Source: an uncultured Lachnospiraceae bacterium
GTDB lineage: Bacteria; Bacillota; Clostridia; Lachnospirales; Lachnospiraceae
Direction of reading: 5' to 3'
DNA: 64,000 nucleotides
Assembly: GCA_947245585.1 (NCBI GenBank)
Contig: CAMXPV010000006.1
Span: 40,607-104,606, forward strand
Shown here: in pieces, positions 18,556 through 27,236 of the stretch
How positions within the stretch are numbered: the stretch's first letter is position 1
Layout of the letters: the number at the start of each line of letters is the position of its first letter
Position numbers and translations under genes: made by a program
Notes under the pieces: generated by a model
The model's database searches: none
The model's input: the letters and a program-made list of their open reading frames with translations, nothing else
Told to the model about the DNA's origin: nothing

Positions 18556-19131
18556 TCACCCAAAGAGCGCCGGACATAAATTGCTGTGGGAATCCCGGTC
18601 GCTGATCTTTCTGGCCGGTATCCCTGCCCATGTGGTGCCCGGCTCTGCAATATCCGTCGTCACCACCGCATTTGCGCCCACAGCCACGTCGTCCGCGATG
18701 CGGACTGCGCCGACCACCTTTGCGCCGCTGCCAAAATAGCAGTTATCCCCGATCACCGCCGCCTTGTGGCTTCCGTTCGTCGCGCCGATGGTCACGCCCT
18801 CCTGCAGGCGGCAGTTTCTGCCCGCCCTGACATTTCCGTGCACCACGATCGTACCATAGTGGGGAATGGAAAGTCCCGGCCCGAACACGCCAGGCGGTAT
18901 GGTAAATCCCAATCTGACGCTGAGGCGGTGAAACCGGAATTTGTGATATTTTCCAACCGCTCCCGCCAGAAACCCGCTGCGGCAGTTCCTGTCAAACTCC
19001 ACCTTTCTAAGCAGAATCTCAAACTTCCAGATTTCATCCCCAAACAGCCGCGGATGCCTGTCTTTTTTTCTGCCAAGGGCTATTTTGTCCTGTTCCAGAT
19101 AATATTGATATTTTTCTTTGCTAGTTATCAT
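18556..19131 (-). CDS. Serine-acetyltransferase-like (LbH fold) O-acetyltransferase
   Basis: 191-residue hexapeptide-repeat enzyme of the SAT/CysE branch. The left-handed helix includes GPGLSIPHYGTIVVHG, with the His expected at the active site. The turns NCRLQEGVTIGAT, VIGDNCYFGSGAKVVG and VAVGANAVVTTDI follow, and GIPARKI ends the domain. SAT-like proteins in exopolysaccharide clusters (for example EpsC-type) acetylate sugars with acetyl-CoA in the cytoplasm; true CysE would be longer at the N-terminus. The ATG follows GAGGAT and overlaps the stop of the GT-D gene by 11 bases. The exact acceptor is unknown. Confidence 0.87.
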   Translation of the reverse strand: MITSKEKYQYYLEQDKIALGRKKDRHPRLFGDEIWKFEILLRKVEFDRNCRSGFLAGAVGKYHKFRFHRLSVRLGFTIPPGVFGPGLSIPHYGTIVVHGNVRAGRNCRLQEGVTIGATNGSHKAAVIGDNCYFGSGAKVVGAVRIADDVAVGANAVVTTDIAEPGTTWAGIPARKISDRDSHSNLCPALFG

Positions 19132-20005
19132 ATCCTCTTCCTGTCACTCTGACGCTGATCTGCTCCAGATATGCCGTATACCCGGCCGCCCGGTTGGCCT
19201 CCTCCCCGATGACCTCATGCTTCTCAATCCGCATTTTCCCCGGGGACTGCCTCACATACCACTCGTATTCCAGATCCATATTGCCGATATCCAGCGCACG
19301 GTAGCCCCGTCTGAACAGCTCCACCGTCAAAAACTTTGCGGCCACACCCACCGACAATACAAACAGCCTGTCCTTTTCATATTTCATGCAGGCATCCATG
19401 ATAGCGGGAATGGCCCCGTAGGCATCGCTGGGCGGACAGATAATTCTCTCAATGCTCCCCGCCGTGTCAAACAGATCGTTGCCCACGCCGTTGTGGGTTT
19501 TCTCTCCCTCCACGATCACAACGTCTCTATTTTCCCATATTTTTCTAATTTTAGCAAACTGTGCGCCGGCGGCGCTCCTATCTTCCAGATAATAATAGCA
19601 GCGCGAGACAAAGGTGCTGTAGTAAATTCTGTTCGGATTGCAGTATTTTTCATAAGTTTTCCGGCAAAACAAAAGGTGGTCTCTCCAAAACTGCCTGCTT
19701 GCCTTCCTGTGGTCGGAGAGGGTCTCAAAAATACCCGGTATCGTCACAATCAGGTCATCCTCCGTGTAGCGCAAAATCTCTGCAAGCCCTTCGGCAATCT
19801 CCGGACTGGCTTTCTGCAGCATCAGGCTGCCGCCCTTAATCATCACGATCTCGCCGTCCCCAAAGCGTACCATACTCTTTTCGGTGTGCAGCAGCTCGTC
19901 GATGGTCTCATCCACGGTGTGCACCTGTATTCGGTTGTGCAGAATGCCCTTTTCATACAAAAAATAGGCAATCGCCGCCAAAATATCCTTTATTTTACGT
20001 TTCAT
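19121..20005 (-). CDS. GT-D fold glycosyltransferase (DUF1792 / SP_1767 family)
   Basis: 294-residue protein. The diagnostic motif is SMVRFGDGEIVMIKGG near residue 50; the DGE is the metal-binding DxE of the GT-D fold described for DUF1792. FLSVGVAAKFLTVELFRRGYRALDIGNMD follows near the C-terminus, shown here only as key residues VGVAAK and DIGNMDLEYEW. Members transfer glucose to glycoproteins in streptococci (Gtf3/dGT1 type), but in capsule loci the acceptor is probably a lipid-linked glycan. The start is the ATG at 20,003-20,005 behind AGGGAAGAG, overlapping the GT4 gene by 11 bases. The longer open frame upstream is rejected. Confidence 0.87.
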   Translation of the reverse strand: MKRKIKDILAAIAYFLYEKGILHNRIQVHTVDETIDELLHTEKSMVRFGDGEIVMIKGGSLMLQKASPEIAEGLAEILRYTEDDLIVTIPGIFETLSDHRKASRQFWRDHLLFCRKTYEKYCNPNRIYYSTFVSRCYYYLEDRSAAGAQFAKIRKIWENRDVVIVEGEKTHNGVGNDLFDTAGSIERIICPPSDAYGAIPAIMDACMKYEKDRLFVLSVGVAAKFLTVELFRRGYRALDIGNMDLEYEWYVRQSPGKMRIEKHEVIGEEANRAAGYTAYLEQISVRVTGRGYDN

Positions 20006-21146
20006 CTCTTCCCTGCAAAATCCTCTCCCGCATCCCCATAATGGTATCAAAATAGCATTTGTAATTATATTTTTCCAGAAGCGCACGGTAACCCGCAGCC
20101 CCCATCTCCTTCATCCGTTCCCTGTCGGAAAGCATACGATCCAGCTTGTCCTGAAAATCAGCGCTGTCACAATCCCGAAACCAGAAACCTGTAATGCTAT
20201 CTTCCACATAGCAAGCCGTGCCGTTGGTGTCGCTGACAATAACCGGAAGGGAATAGCTCATGGCCTCCAGTTGGGACACCGAAGCCATCTCAAGGGTGCT
20301 CGGAATCACATACAGATCTGCCGCCAGATACTCCCGCTCCATGTCCCGCCTTGCCACATTGGCTTTCACCGTGGCCACATCCTCCAAATGGTGTTCCTTC
20401 ACGTACCGCCTGACCTGCTCGCAGTACTCTTTCTGGAAACGGTTGGTGGCCTCTCCCACAAGCGTCACCTGTATCTCATATTTCTCCCTAAGCCGCTCCA
20501 CCGCCTGCAAAAGCATCAGATGATGCTTCCTGGTCTCATATTTGCCGATACAGAGAATGTGGATTCTGCCGCCTTCAAAGTATGTCCGTTCCTCCGGCCC
20601 CCTTCGGGGATCGACCACAAAGGGCACAAAATAATCGTTCTCCCGCACCACCGTCCCCGGCTTCTTCACGCCCATCACCGGCGTCATGCGAAGGGCCGGT
20701 GTCATCCGCGCCACAAGACGGTGGGCCAAATCCGTCTTCGGCGGTTCGGACCAGAGCGGATTCTGGTTGTAGAGAATGCTGGGATACCCCTTCTTCCTGC
20801 AAATATGATACGCCGCCATGGAATACAGGGAACGCTCCCGCAGGATCACCAGATCCGGCGCAAACCCGCAGATCAGGCGCTTTAATTTCCCCATAGGCGG
20901 AAACCCGTGCTGAATCTTGAACACGATGGCGTTTGGGTCCTTTCTGTGAATCACCTTCACATAGAGAAAATCAATCAGCCGGTAAAGCGGTGAATAGCCC
21001 AGTACAATGGGCGTCACATGACTGTAATCCTCAATCAGCGCCGCATAATGGCTGATAAAGCGCACCTCATGTCCGTCTTGCACAAGCCCTCTCATGATAT
21101 CCATCTGGTTCGTGTGATAGCGCGGGGCTACATAGAGAAATTTCAT
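19995..21146 (-). CDS. Glycosyltransferase family 4
   Basis: GT-B enzyme of 383 residues. It has IHILCIGKYETRKHHLMLLQ, VTLVGEATNRFQ, ATVKANVARRDM and the donor block IPSTLEMASVSQLEAMSYSLPV, a slightly altered E-x7-E with LEMAS in place of the usual EGFG. The N-terminus starts with MKFLYVAPRYHTNQ. The ATG overlaps the radical SAM stop as ATGA (21,143-21,146), and the end overlaps the GT-D gene. These three are therefore translated as one coupled group. Sugar and acceptor are unknown. Confidence 0.9.
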   Translation of the reverse strand: MKFLYVAPRYHTNQMDIMRGLVQDGHEVRFISHYAALIEDYSHVTPIVLGYSPLYRLIDFLYVKVIHRKDPNAIVFKIQHGFPPMGKLKRLICGFAPDLVILRERSLYSMAAYHICRKKGYPSILYNQNPLWSEPPKTDLAHRLVARMTPALRMTPVMGVKKPGTVVRENDYFVPFVVDPRRGPEERTYFEGGRIHILCIGKYETRKHHLMLLQAVERLREKYEIQVTLVGEATNRFQKEYCEQVRRYVKEHHLEDVATVKANVARRDMEREYLAADLYVIPSTLEMASVSQLEAMSYSLPVIVSDTNGTACYVEDSITGFWFRDCDSADFQDKLDRMLSDRERMKEMGAAGYRALLEKYNYKCYFDTIMGMRERILQGRDET

Positions 21147-22141
21147 AGATACTTGTTCTCCTTCAGGCTGTACTTGCCGCCCTTTAAAAATTTATGTTTT
21201 ACCACCCACCATGCAGGCACCCAGATGTATTTGTGCATGGCCGGGGAAGCGCTGCCGATCATCCAACAGTTCCGGTCACAGTTTTTGGTGCATTCCCGCA
21301 CCTTCTTTGCCTGCTCGGAATGCCAAAGTTCATCCCAGGACTGCTCTCTGAGATTCCCCATAACCGCCTTCTTCTCCATCCCGTTGCAGGGAATCACATC
21401 GCAGAAGGGATCAATAAAAAAGGCATTTTTAGACATATCGCAGGGCAGAAGCCTCTTATTGCCGTAAATATAATTGATCAGACCATGATTAAAGTAAGCG
21501 CGGAACCACTTTTTGGGCGATCTGCTCTTAAGCAGCTCGTTGATCAGCTTTTCAAAGTTCTGCGCCACCTTGTATTTATCGTCGATTTTGTTGTCTGTCT
21601 TGCGGAAATAAAATGAATTGTGCAGGGTCGCCGTGGCAAACTCCATCCCCATGTCGTTGGCGATATTGTAAAGCGGCACCAGATCCTCGCAGTTCATATC
21701 CTGCACCGTCATGCCGAATCCCACGTCGGGATGTTTCATCTCCACCAACGTTTTCAGGGTTTGATACCCCCTGTTAAAGCCGTCGGGAATCCCCCGAATC
21801 TTATCGTTTGTCTCCTGCAGTCCCTCAATGCTGATACGGATGCCTACCTTGGGGAACTCCCTGCAAAGCGCGATGATCCGCTCCGTGAAATAGCCGTTTG
21901 TAGATATGACAATTCTGTCAGATTTTTTATAAAGCTCCCGCACGATATCGGGAATGTCCTGTCTGATAAAAGGTTCTCCCCCTGTAATATTGGTGAAAGC
22001 CATCTCCGGCAGTTTTCTGATATCTTCCAAAGTGATCTCTTCCTCCGGCCTTGTGGGGTCACGGAAGCAGTCGCACATGTTGCAGCGCGCGTTACACCTG
22101 TAAGTCACAATTACCGTTCCGTATAATGTTCGTCTCGCCAT
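21143..22141 (-). CDS. Radical SAM protein with SPASM-like C-terminus
   Basis: 332 residues. The radical SAM cluster motif is CNARCNMC (Cys16, Cys20, Cys23), followed by the SAM-binding NITGGEPF, ISTNGYF and RISIEG. The C-terminal part has the Cys-rich SPASM-like pattern CDMSKNAF, DVIPCNG, GNLREQSWDELW and CTKNCDRNCW, which would hold a further iron-sulfur cluster. A matching arrangement is used by peptide-maturing enzymes and dehydrogenases. In a glycan locus it could modify a sugar or a lipid carrier, but no substrate is evident and no precursor peptide is seen nearby. RBS is GAGGAGAACG. It sits between two GT4 genes and is coupled to the downstream one. Confidence 0.88.
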   Translation of the reverse strand: MARRTLYGTVIVTYRCNARCNMCDCFRDPTRPEEEITLEDIRKLPEMAFTNITGGEPFIRQDIPDIVRELYKKSDRIVISTNGYFTERIIALCREFPKVGIRISIEGLQETNDKIRGIPDGFNRGYQTLKTLVEMKHPDVGFGMTVQDMNCEDLVPLYNIANDMGMEFATATLHNSFYFRKTDNKIDDKYKVAQNFEKLINELLKSRSPKKWFRAYFNHGLINYIYGNKRLLPCDMSKNAFFIDPFCDVIPCNGMEKKAVMGNLREQSWDELWHSEQAKKVRECTKNCDRNCWMIGSASPAMHKYIWVPAWWVVKHKFLKGGKYSLKENKYL

Positions 22142-22166
22142 TCGTTCTCCTCACTCTGTGATAAAA

Positions 22167-23381
22167 TCAGATGCTCCCACAATACACTTTCCTCACTATT
22201 TTATCACAGTATTCACTCACTGTGTCAAAATTTATCTCCTTACAGTTCTCCCGGTACGCAAGACACCGTTTTGGCTCTTCCCACAGCTCCCTGATATGGG
22301 CTGTCAATTCCTCCACGTCGCCGCCCCGGAAAAGCTCTCCCGTCCTGCCCGCCTGCACCAACTCCGGCGCGCCGCCAAGATCCGAGACAAGCACCGGTGT
22401 CCCAAGCATCTGCGACTCCATCACGGAGAAAGGACAGTTTTCATACCACTCGGAAGGATAGACGGAAAACCTTGCCCCCGCAATCAGCCTGTGCAGAGGT
22501 TCTCCTGTCACAAACCCTTTGTTCTCCACATTTTTTACCTGATTGACTTTTTCCTCCAGAGGACCTGCGCCCGCAAACACAAAGGGGATCTCCGGCAGCG
22601 CCGTGCAGGCCTCCAGAAGCGTCCCTATGCCCTTCTCCTCGGAGAACCGCCCAAAGTAGAGCACATAATCCGCCGTCTTCTGCTCTCCGGCTGTCAGGCC
22701 GTCACGCTCCACAAAGTTTCTGAGCATCACCGTTTTTTCCGCCAGAAGAGGATTGGTATCCAACTGCTTTTTCATAAACTCGCTAGGGCAGATGATCGTG
22801 TCCACCATGCCGTAAGTTTTCCGCCGTCTGTAAAATACGGCCTCCATTGTCCCTAACAGGCTTTTGATCCGGGAATTGTGAATACACCGGTTTTTACTGC
22901 ACGCCCCGAAATGCCCGTCCCTGCAGGCAAAGCAGATTTTTCCCGTGGCGGGAATCCGCATCATATGATTGGGGCACACCCACTGATAATCGTGGGCCGT
23001 GTACACCAATTTCACACTGCGGCCCGTCTTTTTCTCGTAGGAACGAACGGCATAAATCACCGAGGGCGTAAGTTGAAAATTAATATTGTTGAGATGCACC
23101 ACATCCGGATTCATATTCCGGAGCACTTCTCCCAGTTTCCGCTTCGCCTCAAAGGAGTATACGATTTTAAAGGGGTAGAGCAGTTTTTGCAGTTTCCCCG
23201 TGTGAAAATCCATGTCCGTCGTATAGCGCCCCATCCGGTTTCCCACAATGCGGCCGGCATGTTCCATCCCGAAATACTGCACCTCGTGGCCCCTCTTTTG
23301 TAATTCTTCCCCAAGCTGAAAAATATAAGTCTCCGAACCACCGTTGGGATATAAAAATTTATTGACCATTAAAATCTTCAT
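22167..23381 (-). CDS. Glycosyltransferase family 4 with N-terminal cysteine-rich insertion
   Basis: 404-residue GT-B enzyme. It starts MKILMVNKFLYPNGGSETY, has the C-terminal GT4 blocks YFGRFSEEKGIGTLLEA, FVFAGAGPLEEK and the donor block YPSEWYENCPFSVMESQMLGTPV. Between the two domains a cysteine-rich loop (WVCPNHMM, then CFACRDGHFGACSKNRC) of about 35 residues resembles a metal-binding knuckle seen in a subset of GT4 enzymes. The ATG lies behind GGAAGCGG, 35 bases after the CotH gene. The substrate is unknown; the cysteine loop may fix the acceptor-binding domain. Confidence 0.9.
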   Translation of the reverse strand: MKILMVNKFLYPNGGSETYIFQLGEELQKRGHEVQYFGMEHAGRIVGNRMGRYTTDMDFHTGKLQKLLYPFKIVYSFEAKRKLGEVLRNMNPDVVHLNNINFQLTPSVIYAVRSYEKKTGRSVKLVYTAHDYQWVCPNHMMRIPATGKICFACRDGHFGACSKNRCIHNSRIKSLLGTMEAVFYRRRKTYGMVDTIICPSEFMKKQLDTNPLLAEKTVMLRNFVERDGLTAGEQKTADYVLYFGRFSEEKGIGTLLEACTALPEIPFVFAGAGPLEEKVNQVKNVENKGFVTGEPLHRLIAGARFSVYPSEWYENCPFSVMESQMLGTPVLVSDLGGAPELVQAGRTGELFRGGDVEELTAHIRELWEEPKRCLAYRENCKEINFDTVSEYCDKIVRKVYCGSI

Positions 23382-23416
23382 AACCGCTTCCGTCTCCCCG
23401 TCTGCAAAACCTCATG

Positions 23417-25279
23417 CTATCCCCACTTCGCATTGTACAGCTCCATATCCTCATAAACCGGAATATGCGGATTATAAGGCGCTCCGCTTCTCTTGTAACT
23501 CCACCCCTGATACAGGGAAGCGTCATATTCCGGCGTATAGGTGAGCGCAGCCCCGTCCGGCACCTCTATGGTCTCCACCACGCCCTCATAGACGGAGAAG
23601 GTGACCTTGTGCATTTCCCCGTTGGCGGGAGCCGTAAAGGGTTCGTGCGGCGCATCCCATCTCTCACACAGGCAGTTCAGCCTGTTGGCCAGAAAGAATT
23701 TCATATAGCTCACATTCGCGTCATAATTTTCATACCGGGCAGAACCGTCACCGGGCTTCCGCCCGCCTCTCCATCGCGCGTCGTCCATCCCCACGGAAGA
23801 CCTGATCCGGTCCGCATACCTGTCTATGCCGCTTTCCAGAAGTTCCTCAAAAAAGGGCAGGGCAGCCGCATAGGACTCCCTGATCTGCCTTTGCATGTCC
23901 GGCGTCCCGTAAAGTTTCTGATACCAGTCCAGAGCGATCGCCTGCCTGTCACTGTTATTTACAATGGAACCACAGTAATCCAAATAAAAGCCGTCGCTGG
24001 AATCATACTCGCCAAAGGCGTTATCATAATCCCACGGCGGGCCTGCATAGAGCTTATCTTCGCCCCTGTCCTTATAGAAATACATACTGGCGCAGCCCGC
24101 ATCCATCTCCAACGTGATCTCGTCCACCAGAAAGAGCTTAGTAAACGTTGCCAGATCCAGTTTCTCCCACACTGCAGAATCCCCGCTCTGGGCGAGCCGG
24201 TCAATCTCCTCCACATAATCCCTGATATAAGCCACCTGTTCCCTGGACGCATGTTTCGGCCCGTTGATCGCAAAATGATCACCCCTGTCTGTCCGGAATC
24301 CGCTCAGATCTGTCTCCCAGTGATCCGGGTGTACCTTCTCCACCAGATAGCCGCCGCTTACATCCGGACCGCACTCCAACAAATACCCCTTGCTATTTTC
24401 CTCCGCATAGCTTTCCGCTGTCTCCTGGACCAGAGACGGGTTTTGCCGCTTATTTTCTTTCTCCAGATTGTGAATATCGACGCGTCCCTCTCCCACCGTC
24501 ACGGACTCCATCAAAAAATAGATCCCACGGTACTCGCCGTTCATATAAAGATCAATCCAAGTTCCCTGTGCCGTATAGGGTATCTCTAGCTCCGTGGCCA
24601 AATCCATGGCGATCTTATTGTCCATTTTACTGCTTTCCCGCCATAGCGCCAGAAGCTGCCATCTGTCGCTCCTCTCCAGTCCCAAAAGAGGCGCCGCCTC
24701 CTTAAGCTTAATGGCGTATGGCTTCTTTTCATACTCCCAGGTATTGTTTCCCCTGCCGGATATGCGAAGCAGGTCGTTCTGATACTCCGTCGTGCCATTC
24801 TCCGGCACCACGCAGATTTTCCCCGTCTCCTCATGGCTCTTGTCATCGTGAAGATCGTCCAGACCGCCGCTTGCCGTATCGATAAACACAGCCGGAATGT
24901 GTTCCGATCTCATAAAAGCGATGTCGTAAGTGTACTGTTCATAGGAGGAATCCGTTATCTGTACCTGATAGTCCCTTTCTTCCTCCCAGACAAAGGTCTC
25001 ACCCGGCTCCAAAAGCGCGCCGTCTATCCGCACGCTGTTCTCTCCCCCGACTTCCAACCGGATCTTGTGGCTTTTCACGCAGGATGGCAGGAAAAAATAC
25101 CCCTTCTCCTCATCCTGCCACAAACACACGATATTTTCACTCCCGTCCACGCGGATCGTTAACCAGGGCATCCCTTCATCCACACTCAACTGCACATTAT
25201 TCTGTTTTATCGTGTAAAACCCGCACGCCGCCACAATCGCCGTGGCGAGCATGAGACCCATACAGCCTCTCTTGCGCAT
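23417..25279 (-). CDS. CotH-family kinase, membrane-anchored (third, divergent copy)
   Basis: 620 residues with the same plan as the tandem pair at 8,772-12,589: N-terminal membrane helix (about 8-23), beta-rich region, CotH domain and a C-terminal InlB-like repeat (VTFSVYEGVVETIEVP to YNAKW). Motifs are SGRGNNTWEYEKKPYAIKL, IDLYMNGEYRGIYFL and GPPWDYDNAFG. Residues around the motifs differ more from the pair than the pair differ from each other, so it is an older branch. It starts directly at the stop of the GT26-GT4 gene (TAG followed by ATG), with GAGGG upstream. Target unknown; outside kinase function is inferred from the family and anchor. Confidence 0.88.
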   Translation of the reverse strand: MRKRGCMGLMLATAIVAACGFYTIKQNNVQLSVDEGMPWLTIRVDGSENIVCLWQDEEKGYFFLPSCVKSHKIRLEVGGENSVRIDGALLEPGETFVWEEERDYQVQITDSSYEQYTYDIAFMRSEHIPAVFIDTASGGLDDLHDDKSHEETGKICVVPENGTTEYQNDLLRISGRGNNTWEYEKKPYAIKLKEAAPLLGLERSDRWQLLALWRESSKMDNKIAMDLATELEIPYTAQGTWIDLYMNGEYRGIYFLMESVTVGEGRVDIHNLEKENKRQNPSLVQETAESYAEENSKGYLLECGPDVSGGYLVEKVHPDHWETDLSGFRTDRGDHFAINGPKHASREQVAYIRDYVEEIDRLAQSGDSAVWEKLDLATFTKLFLVDEITLEMDAGCASMYFYKDRGEDKLYAGPPWDYDNAFGEYDSSDGFYLDYCGSIVNNSDRQAIALDWYQKLYGTPDMQRQIRESYAAALPFFEELLESGIDRYADRIRSSVGMDDARWRGGRKPGDGSARYENYDANVSYMKFFLANRLNCLCERWDAPHEPFTAPANGEMHKVTFSVYEGVVETIEVPDGAALTYTPEYDASLYQGWSYKRSGAPYNPHIPVYEDMELYNAKWG

Positions 25280-27220
25280 CTACCGTTCGCCCTCTTTCTT
25301 TGCCGCGCTTCTTTGTCCGGCCGCCTTCTCATAGACAGCCAGGGTACGCTTGGTCACATCATCCCAATCATACTTTCCGCAGATAAAGTCCACACTCTCC
25401 TCTCCCATGCGGCGCACCTGATCCGGGTGTTCCAACATCCAGACAAGCTGCCGTCGCAGGTCTTTTGCATCACCCTTTTGAAAGATAAGCGCTTTGTCCT
25501 CCACCACTTCCGTATTCTCACGGATATCGCTGACAAGGCAGCAGCTGCCGTAGCTCATGGCTTCCAGAAGGGTCATGGCCATCCCTTCCACGTCGCTTGG
25601 CAGGACGAAGGCGTAAGCGTTGGCATAGAGTTCCTCCAAAACCTGTCCCTGCACAAAATCCGTCATGATGATCCTCTTATCCCTGGCCGCCATCTTGTGA
25701 ATCCGCTCCATATAATCCATGGCCTGGGAACTGCCGCCGGCAATCACAAGCTTCTTGTCCGTTTCCAACTTGGAAAAGGCCTCGATCAGATAGTGCAGGC
25801 CCTTCTCCGGCACAATCCGCCCGAGAAACAGAAAATAGCCGTCCTTTGTCAGTCCGTACTTTTCGCCGATCAGGGCCGTGCCCTGAGGCTTTGGCCTGCT
25901 GATACCGTTTGGAATATAGGTAACCTCCCTGCGGTAAGTGTCCGCAAAATACTGTTTTACATTGTCCGACAGCACAATCACGTCATCTGCGTACTTTGCT
26001 GCCATCTTTTCCCCGAACTTAATCACCAAAGAGGCAAAATTCCCCCATTTCGCCCGCTGCCAGTCAAGGCCGTGGACGGTTACCACAATCTTTCGTCCCA
26101 GAAAATGGGGCAGCCAGAGCATCGCGCAGGGCCCCTCCGCATGGTAGTGGATCACGTCATAGTGATGAAAGAGCGCCATGACCGTTGCAAAAAAGGAATA
26201 GACGATGGCATTCAGGCTGCTCCTGCGGAACGTGGGCACAATGTAGACGCGGACGCCTTTGTAAAATTTCCGCCCCTTCCACCCATACTCCTGATCGTAT
26301 TTTTTCCCCGAAACATGGTGGCCAAAACGGTTGTAGGCATCCACCCGGTGTCCCCTTGCCGCCATCCGCACCGCAAGCTCCTCCACCACGACCTCCACGC
26401 CGCCCTCCCTTGAAGGAATCCGCTTGTGGCCGATCATGGCAATGTGTATCCCCCGCTTCATGGCCCTTCTGCGCGCCTTTCCCTCCCTGTAAACGTCATA
26501 GACAAAGGCAAAATTCGTGTTGAGGTATCGGGGCAGCATACGTTTCGGCTCCCGCAGAATCCGAAACACCCATTCCAGACAAAGTTTCTGCATCCACATG
26601 GGCGCACGTTTCGTCGTGCCCGCCGTAAAGTCAAAGGCGGCCCCCACGCCGAGCATCAGCGCGCCTATCCTGCGGCGGTGCTCATACATCCACCACTCCT
26701 GCTTCGGCGCTCCAAGCGCCACCCACACAAAATCCGCGCCACTCCCGTTGATTCTATTGACAATCTCCTCGTCCTCCTCCTTCGTCAGCTCCCGAAAAGG
26801 CGGCGAGTACATGCCTGCGATCTGCAGTTTCGGATAACGCCGCAAAAGGGCCGCCCGCAGGGCTTCCAATGTGGCCTCCGTGCTCCCATAAAAATAATGA
26901 CGGTATCCCGTCTTCTGTGACAGATCCAGAATGGCCGGCATCAGATCTGGCCCCGGCACCCTTCTCGCCTCCGAAAAACCTCTTTTTCTGCTGACAATGG
27001 ACAGCGGCTGTCCGTCCGGCAGAGCCATGGCCCCGCTGTTCTGCACCTTGCGGTACTCCTTGTCCCGATAGGCCATCACCGTGGTGTGCACATTGGAGAC
27101 ACAGATATAATCGCCCTTTAACTCCTCCAAGTTCTCCGTGATATAGGCGATGGTGTCCTCCATGTTGGTGACATTGATGTTTGTTCCCAGTATGTTGCAA
27201 TATTCCAGTTCCTTTTTCAT
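25280..27220 (-). CDS. Bifunctional fusion: WecG/TagA/CpsF (GT26) domain plus GT4 domain
   Basis: 646 residues in two parts. Residues about 5-245 form a GT26 domain: NVHTTVMAYRD, GPDLMPAIL, GSTEATLEAL, FVWVALGAPKQEWWM and GAAFDFTAGTTKRAP. Members of this family transfer ManNAc or related sugars to lipid-linked GlcNAc. Residues about 255-640 are a GT4 enzyme with GGVEVVVEEL, VTYIPNGI, LGRIVPEKGL and LPSDVEGMAMTLLEAMSYG. The join follows a basic stretch (GKARRRAMKRG). Both parts keep their key motifs, so both may act, adding two successive sugars. The start is the ATG at 27,218-27,220 behind GGAG. The frame has no break, so a frameshift fusion is unlikely. Confidence 0.9.
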   Translation of the reverse strand: MKKELEYCNILGTNINVTNMEDTIAYITENLEELKGDYICVSNVHTTVMAYRDKEYRKVQNSGAMALPDGQPLSIVSRKRGFSEARRVPGPDLMPAILDLSQKTGYRHYFYGSTEATLEALRAALLRRYPKLQIAGMYSPPFRELTKEEDEEIVNRINGSGADFVWVALGAPKQEWWMYEHRRRIGALMLGVGAAFDFTAGTTKRAPMWMQKLCLEWVFRILREPKRMLPRYLNTNFAFVYDVYREGKARRRAMKRGIHIAMIGHKRIPSREGGVEVVVEELAVRMAARGHRVDAYNRFGHHVSGKKYDQEYGWKGRKFYKGVRVYIVPTFRRSSLNAIVYSFFATVMALFHHYDVIHYHAEGPCAMLWLPHFLGRKIVVTVHGLDWQRAKWGNFASLVIKFGEKMAAKYADDVIVLSDNVKQYFADTYRREVTYIPNGISRPKPQGTALIGEKYGLTKDGYFLFLGRIVPEKGLHYLIEAFSKLETDKKLVIAGGSSQAMDYMERIHKMAARDKRIIMTDFVQGQVLEELYANAYAFVLPSDVEGMAMTLLEAMSYGSCCLVSDIRENTEVVEDKALIFQKGDAKDLRRQLVWMLEHPDQVRRMGEESVDFICGKYDWDDVTKRTLAVYEKAAGQRSAAKKEGER

Positions 27221-27236
27221 GCTCCGCTCCACTATG

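Noticed and set aside
23414..24589. Long plus-strand open frame (391 codons), with similar ones at 1,504-2,475, 7,594-8,664, 25,313-26,413, 29,850-30,905 and 46,517-47,590
   Set aside because: Each lies opposite a gene with clear family motifs; products have no recognisable motifs and are rich in His, Pro, Arg as expected from antisense reading.
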